From the NCBI GenBank assembly GCA_902478605.1, contig CABSLQ010000011.1, positions 1-55,233 on the forward strand: 55,233 nt of DNA, in the 5' to 3' direction. The translations under genes were made by a program, and so were the position numbers. Below, piece after piece: positions 42,832 to 50,603 of this stretch. This stretch comes from an uncultured Oscillospiraceae bacterium. Its GTDB lineage: Bacteria > Bacillota > Clostridia > Oscillospirales > Acutalibacteraceae. The first letter of the stretch is position 1; each line of letters starts with the position of its first letter. The notes beneath the pieces were generated by a model. The model did no database searches and was not told the DNA's origin. It saw nothing but the letters and a program-made list of their open reading frames with translations.

Positions 42832-42868
42832 AAAACCGGCCGGAAGCCCGCTGCTCCCGGCCGGTTTG
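42832..42868 (-). terminator. minus-strand terminator after the PH-domain gene
   Basis: AAACCGGCCGG (42833-42843) pairs with CCGGCCGGTTT (42857-42867) around a 13-base loop. On the minus strand the stem ends in TTTT. It lies about 80 bases past the PH-domain stop. Confidence 0.6.
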
Positions 42869-42949
42869 TCTGTCCTTTGCGCCTATGCACTACGAAGGCG
42901 TCCCGGCGGCCGGCGTGGATCCAGTCTTTCCGGCCGAACGGCGCGCATT

Positions 42950-43327
42950 TTACCGCAGCACGTAACCGCTGATCATCTGGCAGATGGAAGTAACGTTGGC
43001 GCTGCCGGCAAATTCAAATTTTACCAGCCCAAGCCCGCTGAAATACAGCTCCAGCTCGCTGTCCAAATCGAAAACGCCGGCGCTTTCAACCGAGAATGCC
43101 TGGATTTTGCTGTACGGCAGGGAGGTAAAATCCTTTTTCTTGCCTGTCATGCCCTGCACATTGACGGCGATGATCCGCATGTTGGTGAAGGTCACGCTGT
43201 CCCGGATCCCCTGGAACGCGCAGAGGATCTGCTCGTTGGGGAGCAGCAGGGGCTGCAGCTGTGAGGCGGTTGCCTGCGGGTCAGCGGGTTTGAGCTTGAC
43301 GAAGCTGCCGTTTTGAAAATCGATCAC
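42950..43327 (-). CDS. PH-domain-containing protein
   Basis: A 125-residue soluble protein whose whole length fits a bacterial pleckstrin-homology (bPH) domain: LLPNEQILCAFQGIRDSVTF, then TNMRIIAVNVQG, then a strand pair with YSKIQAFSVE and a final helix. Members of this family often sense or bind at the membrane, but no specific role is known. The start is GTG at 43327 with AAGGAGAGG about 6 bases upstream. The gene has room for its own promoter in 43328-43536, which contains a 9-bp hairpin at 43407-43430 but nothing else I recognise. Confidence 0.75.
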   Translation of the reverse strand: MIDFQNGSFVKLKPADPQATASQLQPLLLPNEQILCAFQGIRDSVTFTNMRIIAVNVQGMTGKKKDFTSLPYSKIQAFSVESAGVFDLDSELELYFSGLGLVKFEFAGSANVTSICQMISGYVLR

Positions 43328-43536
43328 GGATACCTCTCCTTATGTATATTTTGATGTGCGGGGCTTGCGGCCCCGCTGCATACCTTGCCGTTCCCGGCCT
43401 GGGCGTCCGTGCAGGTAATGGCCTGCACGGCGCGGCGACGGGCCGCGGCAGCATCAGAAGCGTACCGCCGTGCCGGGGTGAACAGACAGGCTTCTTGTGT
43501 CGCGGCCCCAGAGAAGCCGGGCTGTTTCCCTTCGCC

Positions 43537-44091
43537 TTATGCGGTGATATCGGCCGGGGTGACTTTAAAGGTGGCGGTTTTCTCCGCGCTCCAAACATCA
43601 TCCCGGTAGGAGGTCTCCAGCTCTTTCCAGTCCTTGGATACCTCCCATGCCAGATAGCCCTTCAGCTTCTTTCCGGCGGCAACGTCGCCGGTCAGGGCAT
43701 CCGTATCGTCCGGCTTGGAAAGCAGTAGCTTCAGCGACTGGCTGTAGCCGTCCACATAGCTGTCAAACAGCAGATAGTTAAAGTAATCGTCTTCCGCCGA
43801 TACGTTTTCCACTTCAAAGAACAGCACGAGGAACTGCTTCCCCTCTGCGGGCTTATCCGACAGATACGCATTGGTTTTAATTTCGTCGAACAGCTTGGCA
43901 CTTTGGAGACTGATGCTCCACTTTTCGCCCTTTACCGTGTCGCCGACGCCGGCCGCTTCGGCCTGCGCCTGTGTGGTTTTGGCGGCCTCTCCGCCCGATG
44001 TGCCCCCGGACGTTGTTCCGCCGCCGGCCGCGCACCCGGCCAGGGCAGCGGACAGAACCATTGCCACAGCGACCATCCAGATTTTTCTCAT
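43537..44091 (-). CDS. DUF4352 lipoprotein
   Basis: A 184-residue lipoprotein with lipobox LAGC (Cys20) and a Gly/Thr/Ser linker, then a beta-sandwich (about 60-180). Phrases FLVLFFEVENVSAEDDYF and LAWEVSKDWKELE match the DUF4352 (immunoprotease-like) fold of surface lipoproteins. Function unknown. The ATG at 44091 has AAAGGAGAGGG upstream, which rejects the longer frame. The promoter region carries AATAGAATT twice with a 13-base period (44142 and 44155). Confidence 0.82.
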   Translation of the reverse strand: MRKIWMVAVAMVLSAALAGCAAGGGTTSGGTSGGEAAKTTQAQAEAAGVGDTVKGEKWSISLQSAKLFDEIKTNAYLSDKPAEGKQFLVLFFEVENVSAEDDYFNYLLFDSYVDGYSQSLKLLLSKPDDTDALTGDVAAGKKLKGYLAWEVSKDWKELETSYRDDVWSAEKTATFKVTPADITA

Positions 44092-44190
44092 GTTTCTCCC
44101 TCTCCTTTTACAGATGTTGACATTTTGCCGTCGATCTGTATAATAGAATTTGTGAATAGAATTCTTGTCGGGTTCTTCATTCACGCCGCC

Positions 44191-44236
44191 GTCCGGAGAC
44201 GCCATCTCCGGGCGGCTTTTTTATGCCGGGAACCGG
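44191..44236 (+). repeat. direct repeat copy 1 (hairpin with T-run)
   Basis: A 46-base block beginning GTCCGGAG and ending ATGCCGGGAACCGG. Inside, CCGGAG pairs with CTCCGG, extended by GCCGC/GCGGC, and six T follow. About 40 of 46 positions match copy 2 at 44941. It reads as a plus-strand terminator although both neighbours are on the minus strand. Confidence 0.7.
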
Positions 44237-44246
44237 CGCGCCGATC

Positions 44247-44834
44247 TCATTTTCCCCAATTTGCCCCAATTAACTGTGTTTTAACATCCTGTATGATAGT
44301 AGTTAATCGTTGATACACTTCGTCAAGAGAAAGTACGTATTTGTAATTCACACCATCTTTGTACAACTCGGTCATATCATTCCGCAATGTTTCTATTTCC
44401 TCTTTCAGTAGCCGGATCACGGCGGTTTCTTCTTCCGATATAGCCCCATCTTCCGAAAACGAGGGAATCGAATAGCCATTGATCGTCCCGCCTTGCATAA
44501 ACAATATAGCTATCGTTTCTATTTCCGTATATAATGTCGGGTCACCAGCGCCGATGAGGCCATAGCTTATATCAATATAGGCACTGAGATGCTGCAATTC
44601 ATCCGCAATCACTTCCAGGCAGGAAAGCTGATCGGCAGGTGTTGCCGCTTCGTCAAATTGGTTGAGAGGAACAGATAAAGCGGCCAAGGCGGTATCGTAC
44701 CTCGACAGGATATGGTTCTCCTGACCTTTTTCTTTTTGGCGGGCCTCCGCATACAGGAAAACAATCCACCCAATTAAACACACGACGACGAGAGCCGCCA
44801 CAACATGTACCTGTATGTTCTTTTTTCTCGGCAT
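44247..44834 (-). CDS. membrane-anchored helical protein of low GC content
   Basis: A 195-residue protein with one N-terminal membrane segment (about 12-33) and a long, mostly helical soluble part containing KEEIETLRNDMTELYKDG. I recognise no family. The start at 44834 has GAGGAGGGA about 8 bases upstream. Its base use is unlike its neighbours: two 60-base lines counted by hand gave 22 and 30 G+C (44341 and 44401), against 39 in a sulfatase line (41041). It is bracketed by direct repeats at 44191 and 44941. Both points suggest that it was acquired as a unit. Confidence 0.65.
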   Translation of the reverse strand: MPRKKNIQVHVVAALVVVCLIGWIVFLYAEARQKEKGQENHILSRYDTALAALSVPLNQFDEAATPADQLSCLEVIADELQHLSAYIDISYGLIGAGDPTLYTEIETIAILFMQGGTINGYSIPSFSEDGAISEEETAVIRLLKEEIETLRNDMTELYKDGVNYKYVLSLDEVYQRLTTIIQDVKTQLIGANWGK

Positions 44835-44940
44835 ACCGCTGTCCCTCCTCACTTTGCCTGAACGCTTTTCTGAATATAAGCAAAAATCAACGGGGAATCT
44901 GAGGGGAAGTATAGGGATAATCGATCAGCGTATTCGTGAC

Positions 44941-44985
44941 GTCCGGAGGTACCGTCTCCGGGCGGATTTTTATGCCGGGAACCGG
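44941..44985 (+). repeat. direct repeat copy 2 (hairpin with T-run)
   Basis: A 45-base near copy of 44191-44236 in the same orientation, differing at five bases and one T. A third partial copy of its central part (CCGTCTCCGGGCGGATTT) follows at about 44992-45009. Confidence 0.7.
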
Positions 44986-45067
44986 AACCGGCCGTCTCCG
45001 GGCGGATTTGGTCCCTTCCACCAAGTCCCGCAGAAATGACCGGGACACCCCGCGGCCCCGCGCCGTT

Positions 45068-45784
45068 TCACCGGGTGTAATTCTCGTCGATATAGCAATC
45101 GATGTCATCCAGAATCGCGGCGTACAGATCGTTCTTTTCCTCCTCGTACCGGGCTTCTTCGTCGTCGATTTGCTGCTGGATGGCGGCCTTCTCGCGCTTT
45201 TGGCGATCGTACAGGTTTTGCTGCGCGACTTTGAAGGTGCCCGAATCGATCAGCCCCATATTGGCGTACTGCTCATACAGGAGCTTTTCCTCACGAAGAT
45301 GGACAGCCTCCAGAGCATTCTGCTGCTGCTCAAGCAGGGCGAGGTTGTCCGCGTGCGTCATTTCGACGGCTTCGATGTCGTCCCAGTATAGTTCAATGAA
45401 GGCGTACTGGATTTCCTCTTCGATTTCGGGCGTCAGCTTGGGCTTGGTCTGGCTGGTCTGGGCCGGCTGAGGCGCCGGCGTGGTGGCCGGCGGCACGGTC
45501 GGCTTGGCTGTTGCCGGCTTGGTTGTCGTCGGCTTGGTTGTTGTCGGCTTGGCCGACGACGACCCGGCCGTTTTCGGCCTGGACGTTGTCGTTTTGACGG
45601 TGGTCTTCTGGGGCGTTTTGACGGTCGCCGCCGGCGCGGCCGGTTCGGCCGGCACAGTGTACATCGAAAGGCTGGTGGCCGTCCCGGAGACCTCCCCCTG
45701 CCACGGCGTGGGCATTTCCTGCCCGCAGGCGGCCAGCCCCGCACACAGCAGCCCCGCTGCTAGACATATACACACCCTGCGCAC
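45068..45784 (-). CDS. lipoprotein with Thr/Lys/Pro-rich stalk and coiled coil
   Basis: A 238-residue lipoprotein with lipobox LAAC (Cys20). A stalk of TTTKPTTTKPATAKPT-type repeats (about 55-115) precedes a helical, charged domain (about 120-238), with heptad-like stretches such as EEARYEEEKNDL suggesting a coiled coil. Family unknown. The start is taken as GTG at 45784, because GGGAGG lies 7 bases upstream; the ATG at 45799 is immediately next to a weaker site. A promoter at 45819-45847 drives it alone. Confidence 0.68.
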   Translation of the reverse strand: MRRVCICLAAGLLCAGLAACGQEMPTPWQGEVSGTATSLSMYTVPAEPAAPAATVKTPQKTTVKTTTSRPKTAGSSSAKPTTTKPTTTKPATAKPTVPPATTPAPQPAQTSQTKPKLTPEIEEEIQYAFIELYWDDIEAVEMTHADNLALLEQQQNALEAVHLREEKLLYEQYANMGLIDSGTFKVAQQNLYDRQKREKAAIQQQIDDEEARYEEEKNDLYAAILDDIDCYIDENYTR

Positions 45785-45818
45785 GGAAATTCCTCCCATT
45801 TCCTTTTCTCTGCCTTTT

Positions 45819-45847
45819 ATTCAATCACAAATTGTGAAAAATGTCAA
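45819..45847 (-). promoter_or_regulatory. promoter of the coiled-coil lipoprotein
   Basis: On the minus strand TTGACA (complement of 45842-45847), 17 bases and TTGAAT (complement of 45819-45824). It leaves a leader of about 28 bases before the GTG at 45784. Confidence 0.5.
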
Positions 45848-46028
45848 GCAAACTCGATGTATATGTGGACAACCTTCACTTTAAAAAGGGGAGCTTCCGG
45901 AAGGAAATCCGGGGTCCGCTTTATATAATTTGGCCGCAGCAGGGGAAGGCTGTGTCGATACAGTGCCCAGCCGGCAGGCTTGCCTGGGGCCCTGCCCCAT
46001 TGTATGCAGAGGGGAGGCGTCCGAGCAC

Positions 46029-46060
46029 AAAAAATCCCCGAAGGCCGGAAGCTTTCGGGG
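46029..46060 (-). terminator. terminator of the antiporter gene
   Basis: On the minus strand CCCCGAAAGC and GCCTTCGGGG (one mismatch) are followed by ATTTTTT. It lies about 17 bases past the antiporter stop. Confidence 0.7.
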
Positions 46061-46076
46061 AGAAGGAAGAGGCAAA

Positions 46077-47378
46077 TTATTTGTGTTTGGACTTTCGCAG
46101 GCGGTGGTGCTCGTCGAGCAGACGATCGGAGAGAATATCGAGCTGATCGTTTTCCTCGATGCGGTCGACCAGGCCGCTGGTGCGCATGCCGGCGTAGGCG
46201 TCCTCCTTTTTGGAGCGGAATACCAGCTTAAGCAGCACCGGCGTGAGCACCGCGCAGCAGACCACCGTAATGATTACCGGGCCGAAGAAGGCGGGCGGCA
46301 TCAGACCGAGGCTCATGCCCTTGTTGGCGACGATGAGGGCCACCTCGCCGCGGCAGGCCATGCCGAAGCCGGTCTGCAGGCATTCCCGGTTTGTAAAGCC
46401 GCACAGCTTGGCGCCGAGGCCGCAGCCCACCAGCTTGGAGAGGATGGCCGTGACCACCATGAGCACCGCGAAGAGCACGATGGCCGCCGACATGGCGGGC
46501 AGCTCCACCTTCAGGCCGATGCTGGCGAAGAAGATGGGGGTGAGGAAGAGATACTGGACGGGCTGGAACTTGCTGGAGATGTAGCTGCTTTTGGTGGTGC
46601 TGGCGACGACGACGCCGGCGGCGAAGGCGCCGATGATGTCCGCCACGCCGAACAGCTCTTCGGCCGCGTAGGCCATCAGCAGGCAGAGCACGAAGGCCGC
46701 CACCGGATAGCGGTGGAGGTTTTTGGTTCCCTGCCGCGCGGCGTACCAGTTGAACAGCCGGGGGACGGTAAACCAGACCGCGACGATGAAGACGAAGAAG
46801 AGGGCGATTTTGAGCAGCACGAGCCACACATTGACGTCGTCGCCGGCGAGGCTGGTGACGATAGTGAGGGCGATGAGGCCGAGCACGTCGTCGATGATGG
46901 CGGCGGCGAGGATGGTATTGCCCACCTTGGTCTGGAGCTTGCCGATTTCGCGGAGGGTTTCCACCGTGATGCTCACCGACGTGGCGGTCAGGATGACACC
47001 GATGAAGATATTCTGCAGCAGGACGTTGCCGGGGTGGGCGAGTGCGCCGCGGTTGAAGAAGAAGGCGAGCAGGGCGCCCAGGCCGAGCGGGGCGAGCACG
47101 CCGCACAGTGCGACGATGAAGCCGGTTTTGCCCGACTGGCCCAGCTCGTGAATGTCGGTGCCCATGCCGGCGGAGAACATGATGACGATGACTCCCAGCT
47201 CTGCGAGCTTGGAGAGCATATCGGAGGGCTGCAGGATACCCAGCACCGCGGGGCCGAGCACCAGCCCGGCGAGGAGGGCGCCCACCACCTGGGGCATCTG
47301 GAACCGGCGGGTGATGAGGCCGAGGATTTTGGTGCTGATGAGGATCAGGGCGATGTGCCACAGATAATCGTAGGTCAT
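46077..47378 (-). CDS. CPA2-family cation:proton antiporter
   Basis: A 433-residue protein with about 12 membrane segments. The paired acidic residues of the transport site are Asp163-Asp164 in AAIIDDVLGLI. Other landmarks are MPQVVGALLAGLVLGPA near the N-terminus and FFASIGLKVEL later. It should exchange Na+ or K+ for protons. The short C-terminal tail has no TrkA-N domain. CAGGAGC lies about 11 bases before the ATG. It has its own promoter (47431-47459) and terminator (46029-46060). Confidence 0.92.
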   Translation of the reverse strand: MTYDYLWHIALILISTKILGLITRRFQMPQVVGALLAGLVLGPAVLGILQPSDMLSKLAELGVIVIMFSAGMGTDIHELGQSGKTGFIVALCGVLAPLGLGALLAFFFNRGALAHPGNVLLQNIFIGVILTATSVSITVETLREIGKLQTKVGNTILAAAIIDDVLGLIALTIVTSLAGDDVNVWLVLLKIALFFVFIVAVWFTVPRLFNWYAARQGTKNLHRYPVAAFVLCLLMAYAAEELFGVADIIGAFAAGVVVASTTKSSYISSKFQPVQYLFLTPIFFASIGLKVELPAMSAAIVLFAVLMVVTAILSKLVGCGLGAKLCGFTNRECLQTGFGMACRGEVALIVANKGMSLGLMPPAFFGPVIITVVCCAVLTPVLLKLVFRSKKEDAYAGMRTSGLVDRIEENDQLDILSDRLLDEHHRLRKSKHK

Positions 47379-47430
47379 AGTAATCGAGCTCCTGTCTGAG
47401 AATCAGGCATACAAGACTGCTGCAGGTATT

Positions 47431-47459
47431 ATTATAAGGAGGGTTTAGGGGTTTGGCAA
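47431..47459 (-). promoter_or_regulatory. promoter of the antiporter gene
   Basis: On the minus strand TTGCCA (47454-47459), 17 bases and a perfect TATAAT (47431-47436). It gives a leader of about 46 bases. Confidence 0.75.
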
Positions 47460-47515
47460 GGCTCAGCCTGATGAAAGAGGGCGGCGGAGAAGGAAAAATA
47501 CCGGCAAAAATGGTC

Positions 47516-47547
47516 AAAAAAAGCCCCCCGTCTCAGAGGCGGGGGGG
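47516..47547 (-). terminator. terminator of the sialidase-like gene
   Basis: On the minus strand a C-rich arm pairs with a G-rich arm (at least 7 bp), followed by GGC and about seven T (complement of 47516-47522). It lies about 30 bases after the sialidase-like stop. Confidence 0.7.
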
Positions 47548-47576
47548 GGAACCGCATTCCCGGGGCCGGGCCGGGA

Positions 47577-48707
47577 TCAGCCGGTGGCCTTGTTTGTGAG
47601 GATGCGCAGCGCAGCGTCGGGAGAGACGAGGCGCCCGGCCATAATGTCCTCTTCGCGCAGCCTGGCCATCAGGATTTCACGGTCCTGGGTACGGTTATAG
47701 TCATAAATGATGTAGAGGAGCCCGTCGGGTCCCTCCACGGCGTCGGGATAGGAGACGCCGCTGCGTTCGTCGAGGAGCAGCCGGTGCTGCCAGGTGAGGC
47801 CGTCGTCCTCAGACAGCAGGGCGGTCAGGTTGTTGCGCCCGGTGAAGTCCACGTGGTTGACGAGGAGCAGCCGGCCGCTTCTGAGGCGGCGCACGAAAAA
47901 GCGGGAATTGGGTCCGCCCAGGCCGGAGTCGCGTTCGCCCTGCCAGCTTTTTCCCCGGTCAAGGGAGAACGCTTCGCCGATCCCCTGCTTGGCGCGGATG
48001 AGCATGACCAGAGAGCCGTCGCGGCGCTCATAGATCATGTGCTCGTCGAAGTGGCGGTCCGGGTAGTCGCTGTGGCCGAGCAGGGTGTAGCTGTTGCCCG
48101 AATCGGCGGAGCAGTAGACATTGGAAAAGCGCTCCTCCGGCAGGTCGTTGAGCCTGGAGCCGGCGACCTTCCAAATGGCGCAGGGAAGCAGCCATTCGCC
48201 GGTTGACAGGGCGGTGGGCTTGTTCATCATGATGCCGTTGGCAATGCGCCTGGGCGGGGAAAAGCGGGGCTGAGCGTCGTCCGGGTTTTCGCACACGGAG
48301 CACCACACGCCGCAGCGGCCGTCGAACCAGCCGCAGCTTTGCGCCCAGAAAAGGCGCAGCTTTTTGTCGGGCGCTATCCACAGGCAGGGGTCATAGCAGC
48401 GGGTGTTTTCCGAGGGGGGGACGACGGCCATGATGGTTTCGCTGAAATCGACGCCGTCGCGGCTGCGGTGCACAAGGAGGAAATTGCCGTTCCCCTCCTT
48501 TTCGGTGCCGGTGTAAAACACGGTGTACAGGCAGCCGCCCTGGGTGCGTTCAATGCCGGGAATGCCCTGGAACCGGCGGCTGGAATCGGCATAGACGTCG
48601 TCGGGATCGGCCAGGACCGCCTTGTCGGTAATGAATCTGGCGGGAAGCAGGGCATTATCCTTGGAATCGGGATCAGGCGGGAGGACGGTGATATCGCTAG
48701 CGTCCAT
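47577..48707 (-). CDS. sialidase-like (BNR/Asp-box) beta-propeller protein
   Basis: A 376-residue protein with four Asp-box-like turns: SRDGVDF (82-88), SADSGNSY (200-207), SLDRGKSW (248-255) and SEDDGLTW (299-306). This is a six-bladed sialidase-type propeller. Such proteins are exo-sialidases (GH33) or related glycosidases and lectins. The catalytic triad cannot be assigned safely, so the substrate is open. There is no signal peptide, so it should be cytoplasmic. The ATG at 48707 has AAAGGAG about 10 bases upstream; an open frame continuing far upstream overlaps YihY and is not coding. Its promoter (48781-48809) matches that of the antiporter. Confidence 0.8.
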   Translation of the reverse strand: MDASDITVLPPDPDSKDNALLPARFITDKAVLADPDDVYADSSRRFQGIPGIERTQGGCLYTVFYTGTEKEGNGNFLLVHRSRDGVDFSETIMAVVPPSENTRCYDPCLWIAPDKKLRLFWAQSCGWFDGRCGVWCSVCENPDDAQPRFSPPRRIANGIMMNKPTALSTGEWLLPCAIWKVAGSRLNDLPEERFSNVYCSADSGNSYTLLGHSDYPDRHFDEHMIYERRDGSLVMLIRAKQGIGEAFSLDRGKSWQGERDSGLGGPNSRFFVRRLRSGRLLLVNHVDFTGRNNLTALLSEDDGLTWQHRLLLDERSGVSYPDAVEGPDGLLYIIYDYNRTQDREILMARLREEDIMAGRLVSPDAALRILTNKATG

Positions 48708-48780
48708 GATACAATACTCCTTTCCGCAAAGGGGGGCCGGCAGCGGCAGCAGCGTCGGCGCGGCGCCGGTCTTGTCCGTT

Positions 48781-48809
48781 ATTATAAACCAAAAGCCGCA
48801 GCCTGGCAA
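48781..48809 (-). promoter_or_regulatory. promoter of the sialidase-like gene
   Basis: On the minus strand TTGCCA (48804-48809), 17 bases and TATAAT (48781-48786). Both hexamers and the spacing equal those of the antiporter promoter. It leaves a leader of about 67 bases. Confidence 0.75.
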
Positions 48810-48855
48810 GGAGGAGGGCGGATCCCGCCTGTCCGGGGGGAGGAAATGGCAGGCG

Positions 48856-48884
48856 TTGATTTTTCTGCCGGTTTGCGGTATCAT
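48856..48884 (+). promoter_or_regulatory. promoter of the YihY/BrkB gene
   Basis: TTGATT (48856-48861), 17 bases and TATCAT (48879-48884). It lies back to back with the sialidase-like promoter and gives a leader of about 28 bases. Confidence 0.6.
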
Positions 48885-48918
48885 GAAAGCGGTATGGGAA
48901 GGAAGGGAGGGAAACGGC

Positions 48919-49812
48919 ATGGCACAATATCCGCCCCGGCTGCTGGCGTTTGTGCGGACGGTTCTGCGCACCGCGGATATGTTCTGTAAGAAGAAGGTCA
49001 CCCGTTCGGCGGCCGCCCTGTCCTTTTTCCTTTTTATGTCGGTGTTTCCCACCCTGATCTGCCTGAACTGGCTGGTGGGGACGCTGCACGTTGACGGCGC
49101 GGCGCTGGCCGGTCTTTTCGGCGGCTTTGTGCCGGCGGACACCCTGGCTGTCATCAATGAATATCTTTCTTATATAGCGGCGTCCAAATCGGTGCCCATG
49201 CTGATAGGCGGGCTGATTCTCATGGCGACCACGTCGGCGGCCGCTTACCGCACGGTGCGGGGCACCATGAACGACATCTATGATCAGCCGCAGCCGCGCC
49301 GCGGGGTCGTCATCGACTTTTTTACCAGCTTTGCGGCCTCCTTCATCTTTCTCTTTTCGGTGTATGTGTGTATCATTCTGCTGTTAACCGGCAACTGGTT
49401 TATCCGGCTGCTGGTGGAGCACCTGGGGGTAGGGGCGGGCCTTTCCCATTGGGGCTGGCTGCGGTTTGTGGTGCTGTTTGCCTTTGTGCTGCTGATGGTA
49501 TACGGGCTGTACCGGTTTTCGGTTCCGCGGGAGCGGCCGCGGATACACGTGTTTCGCGGCGCGCTGCTGGCCGCCCTCGCCCTGGTGGTGGTCAGCGTGT
49601 TGTTTTCGCTGTTCATCAGCCTGTCCACCCGGTATTCCCTGGTATACGGATCGCTGGCGTCGCTGATCATTCTGATGCTGTGGCTGTATGTATGCTGCTG
49701 CATACTGCTGACGGGCGGGATGATCAACGCGGTGCTGTTCCGGCACGGGGGGAGGAGAAAAAGGTTTCCGGCGCCCTACACGGAGGAGGAGCCGGAGCAT
49801 ATGGGGAAATGA
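48919..49812 (+). CDS. YihY/virulence factor BrkB family membrane protein
   Basis: A 297-residue protein with six membrane segments. Family features are KVTRSAAALSFFLFMSVFP near the start, then YRTVRGTMNDIYDQP, and late YGSLASLIILMLWLYVC. The family was once thought to be RNase BN, but that is not accepted; function is unknown. The ATG at 48919 has GGAAGGGAGG about 8 bases upstream and fits the promoter at 48856. The open frame upstream of it runs over the promoter and is not coding. The C-terminal tail is short and basic. Confidence 0.9.
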   Translation: MAQYPPRLLAFVRTVLRTADMFCKKKVTRSAAALSFFLFMSVFPTLICLNWLVGTLHVDGAALAGLFGGFVPADTLAVINEYLSYIAASKSVPMLIGGLILMATTSAAAYRTVRGTMNDIYDQPQPRRGVVIDFFTSFAASFIFLFSVYVCIILLLTGNWFIRLLVEHLGVGAGLSHWGWLRFVVLFAFVLLMVYGLYRFSVPRERPRIHVFRGALLAALALVVVSVLFSLFISLSTRYSLVYGSLASLIILMLWLYVCCCILLTGGMINAVLFRHGGRRKRFPAPYTEEEPEHMGK

Positions 49813-50590
49813 GCAGGCCTTTATAAAAAAAGGGTACGCCGGAGGGCGTACCTTTTTTTTGCAGGCAGGCGCCGCCTAATCGAGGCCAAGGGTGCTTTGA
49901 CGCGGCGGCGGGGCTTTTTTGGGAGCGGAGCGGGGGGGAGGCGGGCCGTTCCAGGCGGTAGACCAGGTCGGCCGCCTGGGCGACGGCGGGGGAATGGGTG
50001 ACCACAATGATGCACTTATCCTCCTCAACGGCGAGGCGGCGCAGGATCTCCATGACGGCGTCCTGGGTTTCGCCGTCCAGGTTTCCGGTGGGCTCGTCGG
50101 CGAGCAGGACGGCGGGGTCGCAGGAGAGCGCGCGGGCAATGGCGACGCGCTGCTGCTCGCCTCCGGACAGCTTGAGCACCCGGCGGTTGCCGCGGTCCTC
50201 GTCCAGCTCCACCTTTTCGAGAAGATCCATGGCGCGGCGGCGTTTATCCTTTGCGCTGCGTTTATCGCCGGCGATATCCATGGACAGCTCGACGTTTTCG
50301 GCAGCGGTCAGATTGGGCAGCAGGTTGAAGCTCTGGAAGACCACGCCGACATACCGGCTGCGGTAACGGTAGGGATCGATTTCGCGGATGTCGCGGTTTT
50401 CGAACAGGATTTGCCCGGAGGTGGGCCGGGTGAGGGCGGAGAGCAGGGAAAGGAGCGTGGTCTTGCCGGCGCCCGACCGGCCCACGACGGCATAGATTTT
50501 ACCCCGTTCAAAGGTATAGGATAAATCCTGCAGGACAGGCCGTCCGCCGTCGTAGCTGAAGCAGACCTTATCCATAGTCAGTATCGGCAT
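49724..50590 (-). CDS. MacB/LolD-type ABC transporter ATPase, C-terminus apparently frameshifted
   Basis: The first 215 or so residues are a complete ABC ATPase. They contain Walker A GRSGAGKTT, the Q-loop FQSFNLLP, the signature LSGGEQQRVAIARAL, Walker B VLLADEPTGNLD and the switch His in VVTHSP. After DLVYRLERP the frame becomes low-complexity and continues through the terminator at 49824-49860 into the convergent YihY gene, ending at 49724. In an adjacent frame a stop occurs at 49876-49878, just before the terminator. A single-base change in the G7 run (49932-49938) or T6 run (49915-49920) would restore this shorter end. The ATG at 50590 has GGAGGG 8 bases upstream. It pairs with the permease upstream (13 bases apart). 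Confidence 0.85.
   Translation of the reverse strand: MPILTMDKVCFSYDGGRPVLQDLSYTFERGKIYAVVGRSGAGKTTLLSLLSALTRPTSGQILFENRDIREIDPYRYRSRYVGVVFQSFNLLPNLTAAENVELSMDIAGDKRSAKDKRRRAMDLLEKVELDEDRGNRRVLKLSGGEQQRVAIARALSCDPAVLLADEPTGNLDGETQDAVMEILRRLAVEEDKCIIVVTHSPAVAQAADLVYRLERPASPPLRSQKSPAAASKHPWPRLGGACLQKKGTPSGVPFFYKGLLISPYAPAPPPCRAPETFFSSPRAGTAPR
49824..49860. terminator. bidirectional terminator
   Basis: AAAAAAA, then GGTACGCC, loop GGAG, GGCGTACC and eight T. It lies between YihY (+) and the ABC ATPase (-), and fits an ATPase end at 49876 rather than at 49724. Confidence 0.85.
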
Positions 50591-50603
50591 AATAAACCCT
50601 CCA

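Noticed and set aside
44820..44834. A third copy of the MPRKE leader (the low-GC protein starts MPRKKN)
   Set aside because: The bases differ after the fifth or sixth position and here the ATG is the gene start itself, with its own ribosome site upstream.
44191..44985. Integron-like cassette with attC-type sites
   Set aside because: The repeats are hairpins with T-runs, I see no integrase and no attC core sites, so only a generic cassette idea is kept.
47577..49157. Long N-terminal extension of the sialidase-like protein
   Set aside because: The extra 150 codons cross its promoter and the YihY gene; the ribosome site and promoter support the start at 48707.
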